Source: Beijerinckiaceae bacterium (GTDB taxonomy: Bacteria > Pseudomonadota > Alphaproteobacteria > Rhizobiales > Beijerinckiaceae). From it: DNA of 8,346 bases. The translations under genes and the position numbers were made by a program. The stretch is taken from assembly GCA_947458675.1 (NCBI GenBank), contig CANHAW010000073.1, positions 1 to 8,346 of the forward strand. Direction: 5' to 3'. Shown one piece after another: positions 5,551 to 8,346 of the stretch; position 1 is the first letter of the stretch, and each line of letters begins with the position of its first letter. The notes under the pieces are model-generated. The model saw only the letters and a list, made by a program, of their open reading frames with translations, did not search any database and was not told the DNA's origin.

Positions 5551-6501
5551 TCAGAAGCCGGCGAAATAATCGGTGGCTTCGACCAGTGCTTTCTGAATGC
5601 CCGGCTCGATGGTCGCATGTCCCGCATCGGCGACGATCTTCAAATGCGATACGGGCCAGCGCTCGTGCAATTCCCATGCAGTGATGGGCGGGGTCACGGC
5701 ATCATAGCGACCTTGCACAATGATGCCGGGAATGCCGTGCAGGCCATGAGCGCGGGTCAAGATCTGACCGTCTGCGAGAAAGCAGCCGTTGACGAAATAA
5801 TGCGCCTCGATCCGCGCCAGTGCACGGGTCTGCGGGGTTGCCATATTGCCTGTCGGATAAACCGCACGCGGAATGAGCAGCAAAAGTTTTGCCTCATAGG
5901 CGCACCAGGCTGCTGCGGCAGAGAGCTCCGTTGCTTCCTCGCCGCAGGTCAGGCGGCGATGGTAGGCGGCGATAATATCGCCCCTCTCATCCTTCGGCAG
6001 GAAGTTGACGAATTCCGCATGGGCTTCAGGAAAGACATGCCTTGCGCCATCGCCATAGAGCCAATCGACCTCGCATTGGCGTCCTGTAAAGACGCCGCGC
6101 AGCGCGAGATTTTTGACGCGATAGGGATGGGCCTGCGCATAAGCGAGCGCCAAAGTGGCGCCCCATGAGCCGCCCAGTGCGACATGCCAGCGCTCAATGC
6201 CAAGATAGGCGCGCAAAGCTTCAATATCGTCGATGAGATGCTGCGTTGTATTATTCGCGATGGAGCCCAATGGGCGTGAGCGCCCAGCCCCGCGCTGATC
6301 GAAAAGGACGATGCGGTAGCGTTCGGGATCGAACAGGCGACGATTGTCTGTCGAGCAGCCGCCGCCCGGCCCCCCATGCAGGAAAAGTGCGGGCTTTCCC
6401 TCAGGATTGCCGCACGTTTCCCAATAGAGCACGTGGCCGTCGCCGGTCTCCAGCGAGCCAATGGCGTAAGGTTCGATCGGCGGATAGAAACCGGCGGCCA
6501 T
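5551..6501 (-). CDS. pip: Proline iminopeptidase (alpha/beta hydrolase, peptidase family S33)
   Basis: This 316-residue, probably cytosolic enzyme removes N-terminal proline from peptides. Motifs are HGGPGGG (42-48, oxyanion loop), DQRGAGRS (68-75), the nucleophile elbow GGSWG (110-114, Ser112), the catalytic Asp267 in GRYDAVTP, and His295 in DAGHA. The triad is intact and length matches the S33 family (about 310-320). HGGPGG together with DQRGAGRS and GGSWGATLALAYAQ is characteristic of prolyl aminopeptidase, not of general esterases. ATG 6501 starts 6 bases after the eutA stop, and GAGG lies 5 bases upstream of it, so the two genes are very likely cotranscribed and translationally linked. 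Whether the pairing with eutA has meaning is unknown; peptide scavenging is the family role. It converges on the ABC permease. Confidence 0.92.
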   Translation of the reverse strand: MAAGFYPPIEPYAIGSLETGDGHVLYWETCGNPEGKPALFLHGGPGGGCSTDNRRLFDPERYRIVLFDQRGAGRSRPLGSIANNTTQHLIDDIEALRAYLGIERWHVALGGSWGATLALAYAQAHPYRVKNLALRGVFTGRQCEVDWLYGDGARHVFPEAHAEFVNFLPKDERGDIIAAYHRRLTCGEEATELSAAAAWCAYEAKLLLLIPRAVYPTGNMATPQTRALARIEAHYFVNGCFLADGQILTRAHGLHGIPGIIVQGRYDAVTPPITAWELHERWPVSHLKIVADAGHATIEPGIQKALVEATDYFAGF

Positions 6502-6507
6502 GTCGCC

Positions 6508-8028
6508 TCAGATTTTGGCGCTTTCCACACGACCCAGCGCAGTCGAGGTCGGGAAGACAAGCGATTTGATCACCACCGGAACGGCGCCGGAGGTTTCCAG
6601 CATCGCACCAATGTCGATGAAGTCGAATTCCTTCAGATTGATTCCATCGATCGAGACGATCGGATTTGTCATCTTCTGCTCTTCGAGGCAGTGAATGCCG
6701 ACAAGCCCGCCAATATCTCCGTCGCCGACCAGAACGAGGGGGAAACCCTTGTCCATATGCACGGAAAGACCCTTGCGGACGCCCGTGACGAAATCGTCGA
6801 GGCGGCGGAATGTGGCTGAACCGCCCCAGCGATAGCACATGGCGACGGCCTGCTCGCCCTCATGCAGGTCAAGCCGACGCAAGGCCGTGCGCACAGCCGT
6901 TGCAATCGCCTCAATGTCGAGATTCTCGGCTTCGAGCGGCAATTCTGGCGTGATCACGGGCACATTGCGGATCGGCAGGACATCGAGCGGATTGACGAAA
7001 ATCGTCGAGCCCGAAACCTGGATCGTATATTGCGAGGCGCCGACGACGGTGGCGCGAATGCCCTCGTCGGGCCGCTCGAGGCGCGGGCCCCAGGCATTGA
7101 CGCGCTTCAGAATGGCCTGAGCCAGTTTCGGCCCCAGATCGCCGAAGCCCGCCTTCTGGCGATTGTAAATATACTCGGAGACGCCGCCAGAGAATGTCAC
7201 GACATCCGGCTTCTGCTCGTTTTTCAGCGCATCGACGCGCAGCAGCGAGGCCGTTTCGGGGCTGAGTTTGGGCTGGCTCACAGCCTCCATCAGCCGCTCG
7301 GCCATGCGCTCGATCATCGCATCCAGACGGGCAGGATCGGGCACTTGCCCCATTTCGAGCTTGAGGCCGACTTCGCCGGCAAAGCGCCGGGCCGCTTCTT
7401 CAATGCGCGTGATCTTGCCGTCGGCATCGAAGGACAGGGTGCGCGCGCCGACATCGATGGCCGTCATTTCAGCGACTTCGCCATTGACGCAAACGGCGAT
7501 TTTCGACGTGCCGCCGCCAATGTCGATATTCATCACACGGCACTTCTCGCGATCCGAGCGTGCGGCTGCCCCCGAGCCGAAAGCCGCCAGCGTCGTCTCA
7601 AGCCCGTCGCCCGCCGAAACGGAGACGAATTTGCCGGTCTGGGCAGCAAAGAGTTCGCCAATGGCGCGGGCATTGTTGCGGCGCACGGCCACGCCGGTCA
7701 GAATCAAGGCGCCCGTGTCAATCGACATCGGGTCGATACCGGCGATTTCATATTGTTTATCAATGAATTGGCCTAGTTTCTGGGCGTCGATCTCGGTCAG
7801 ATCGGCGGTATAGGGGGTGAGCAGAACGTCGGATTCGTGGAAGACTTCGCGCTCGGTGACGATGTAGCGGTTATCGACCCGCTCCAGAACAAGCCGCGAA
7901 AAAACGAGGTGGGAGGTCGAGGAGCCGATATCGACGCCGACGCTGACCAGACGGATTTCGTCTTCCTCGTCGAGGCTGCGCCGAACGTTGCTGAAAAATA
8001 CGCGTCCTCCGACGGCTTCGTCACTCAT
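6508..8028 (-). CDS. eutA: EutA-family reactivating factor for ethanolamine ammonia-lyase
   Basis: This 506-residue protein has the actin/Hsp70-like ATPase fold of EutA, the chaperone that swaps damaged adenosylcobalamin out of ethanolamine ammonia-lyase (EutBC). ATPase motifs are VGVDIGSSTSH (30-40, phosphate 1), NIDIGGGTSK (167-176, phosphate 2) and VTFSGGVSE (277-285, adenosine loop). Family-specific blocks are IRATVVGASQYTIQVSGSTI (324-343), PIRNVPVITP (352-361) and FIDIGAMLETSGAVPVVIKS near 470-489. It is about 40 residues longer than the E. coli protein, partly from an acidic N-terminal extension (1-25). The start ATG 8028 has AGAAGGA about 9 bases upstream. No eutB, eutC, microcompartment or cobalamin gene is in the window; the only partner is pip, 6 bases downstream. 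The family call is firm; acting on EutBC, rather than another cobalamin enzyme, is inferred. Confidence 0.9.
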   Translation of the reverse strand: MSDEAVGGRVFFSNVRRSLDEEDEIRLVSVGVDIGSSTSHLVFSRLVLERVDNRYIVTEREVFHESDVLLTPYTADLTEIDAQKLGQFIDKQYEIAGIDPMSIDTGALILTGVAVRRNNARAIGELFAAQTGKFVSVSAGDGLETTLAAFGSGAAARSDREKCRVMNIDIGGGTSKIAVCVNGEVAEMTAIDVGARTLSFDADGKITRIEEAARRFAGEVGLKLEMGQVPDPARLDAMIERMAERLMEAVSQPKLSPETASLLRVDALKNEQKPDVVTFSGGVSEYIYNRQKAGFGDLGPKLAQAILKRVNAWGPRLERPDEGIRATVVGASQYTIQVSGSTIFVNPLDVLPIRNVPVITPELPLEAENLDIEAIATAVRTALRRLDLHEGEQAVAMCYRWGGSATFRRLDDFVTGVRKGLSVHMDKGFPLVLVGDGDIGGLVGIHCLEEQKMTNPIVSIDGINLKEFDFIDIGAMLETSGAVPVVIKSLVFPTSTALGRVESAKI

Positions 8029-8199
8029 CCTTGGCGTTCCTTCTCTTCTTCGTTGACCCTTGGCGGAAGGGATTGGCTAGGCTTTGCAATCAGCCAAATG
8101 GCGGGGGCTGTCAACATGGCCGCGCCAGCGCCCGTCGGCGGTTCTCCAGCTTTCCTTGCAGCCCACGGCGCTGTTTCCCCTTGCCTTTCACCCGTCTAG

Positions 8200-8228
8200 A
8201 CCTTAGTCGAATGGGTCAAGCAAGACAA
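8200..8228 (-). promoter_or_regulatory. Weak candidate eutA promoter
   Basis: On the minus strand TTGTCT (8228-8223) and TAAGGT (8205-8200) are spaced exactly 17 bases. The matches are 4 of 6 and 3 of 6. Transcription would begin near 8192 and give a leader of about 165 nt with two small hairpins before eutA. No better pair was found on this strand. Confidence 0.25.
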
Positions 8229-8241
8229 AAGTCATCGCAGG

Positions 8242-8282
8242 CCCGGTGCGGGGTATAAAAAGCCCGCAAAATCAGCACCGGG
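8242..8282. repeat. Long GC-rich stem-loop right of eutA
   Basis: CCCGGTGC (8242-8249) and GCACCGGG (8275-8282) are perfect 8-base complements. Nested inside, GCGGG (8249-8253) can pair with CCCGC (8263-8267) around TATAAAAAG, which gives 12 bp in a near-continuous stack with an 8-base bulge on one side. On the minus strand the loop reads CTTTTTATA. It could be part of a structured leader RNA or a protein-binding site; direction of transcription is unknown. Confidence 0.45.
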
Positions 8283-8313
8283 GCGATGCGAGGGCGACGC
8301 GGGAAGCGAGAGG

Positions 8314-8327
8314 CCCCCGATCGGGGG
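8314..8327. repeat. 14-base perfect palindrome
   Basis: CCCCCGATCGGGGG is a perfect palindrome, able to form a 5-bp GC stem with a GATC loop. It lies about 20 bases before the window end, just ahead of the purine-rich stretch that looks like a ribosome-binding site. Role unknown; it might belong to the leader of a plus-strand gene beyond the edge. Confidence 0.4.
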
Positions 8328-8346
8328 ATGCCAGGGGAAGAGGAAA

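Larger units (their letters stand above)
8029..8346. other. Gene-free spacer upstream of eutA with several inverted repeats
   Basis: No convincing gene lies in these 318 bases on either strand. Going away from eutA it holds: CCCTT/AAGGG (8057-8071), TTGGCT/AGCCAA (8073-8097), a weak minus-strand promoter pair (8200-8228), the long stem CCCGGTGC/GCACCGGG (8242-8282), and the palindrome CCCCCGATCGGGGG (8314-8327). The last bases, AGGGGAAGAGGAAA (8333-8346), are purine-rich and could be the ribosome-binding site of a plus-strand gene starting just outside. I could not match it to a known riboswitch or structured RNA. Confidence 0.6.

Noticed and set aside
6862..7776. 304-codon ORF opposite eutA
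   Set aside because: EutA on the minus strand has intact ATPase and family motifs; the plus frame has no recognisable features and shadow-like composition.
8290..8346. 5' end of RNase P RNA, because the window ends in GAGGAAA
   Set aside because: In that RNA the bases before GAGGAAAGUCC close the P3 stem. Here AGGGGAA precedes it with no matching strand, so a purine-rich ribosome-binding site is more likely. The next 15 bases outside the window would settle it.
1..8346. CRISPR array, insertion sequence, tRNA, phage or defence genes
   Set aside because: No regularly spaced repeats, transposase motifs, cloverleaf or defence-type domains were seen on either strand.

Overview
The window looks like chromosomal DNA of an alphaproteobacterium, most likely of the order Hyphomicrobiales (Rhizobiales). 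The grounds are a partial gcrA gene (a cell-cycle regulator confined to this class), the gcrA/argD-argF-hslO neighbourhood, GANTC sites of the CcrM methylase type in the gcrA-argD spacer, a base composition of roughly 60% GC by eye, and frequent GTG starts with 4-base gene overlaps. The species cannot be named from this sequence.

Layout. At 1-171 on the minus strand is the N-terminal part of gcrA, running off the left edge. A 416-base divergent spacer (172-587) follows. It holds a good sigma70-type promoter for the arginine genes (491-519), two perfect dyads just upstream of it (444-457 and 471-492), a GANTC site between the -10 box and the likely transcription start, a GC hairpin with a U-rich tail at the very start of the transcript (530-560), and a possible 20-codon leader ORF whose stop overlaps the argD start. 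Then comes a tight plus-strand operon, argD (588-1790), argF (1787-2737) and hslO (2734-3714), joined by two GTGA overlaps. ArgD and ArgF make N-acetylornithine and citrulline in arginine synthesis. HslO (Hsp33) is a redox-switched chaperone that travels with them.

After a 157-base gap lies a two-gene ABC transporter, an ATPase (3872-4705) and a permease (4702-5526) of the nitrate/sulfonate/taurine class, joined by an ATGA overlap. No substrate-binding protein is encoded in the window. A perfect 11-bp hairpin sits across the permease stop codon, between convergent transcription units.

On the minus strand, eutA (8028-6508) is followed after 6 bases by pip (6501-5551). EutA is the ATPase-like factor that reactivates cobalamin-dependent ethanolamine ammonia-lyase; Pip is a proline iminopeptidase of the alpha/beta-hydrolase fold. 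The lyase genes eutBC are not in the window, so the EutA partner is open. The right end (8029-8346) has no convincing gene. It contains several inverted repeats, a weak minus-strand promoter candidate, and a purine-rich end that could be the ribosome-binding site of a plus-strand gene starting just outside.

Overall this is mainly housekeeping DNA. I see no defence system, mobile element, CRISPR array or evident new system. The parts most worth a second look are the gcrA-argD control region, the EutA without visible partners, the orphan ABC pair, and the structured right-hand spacer.
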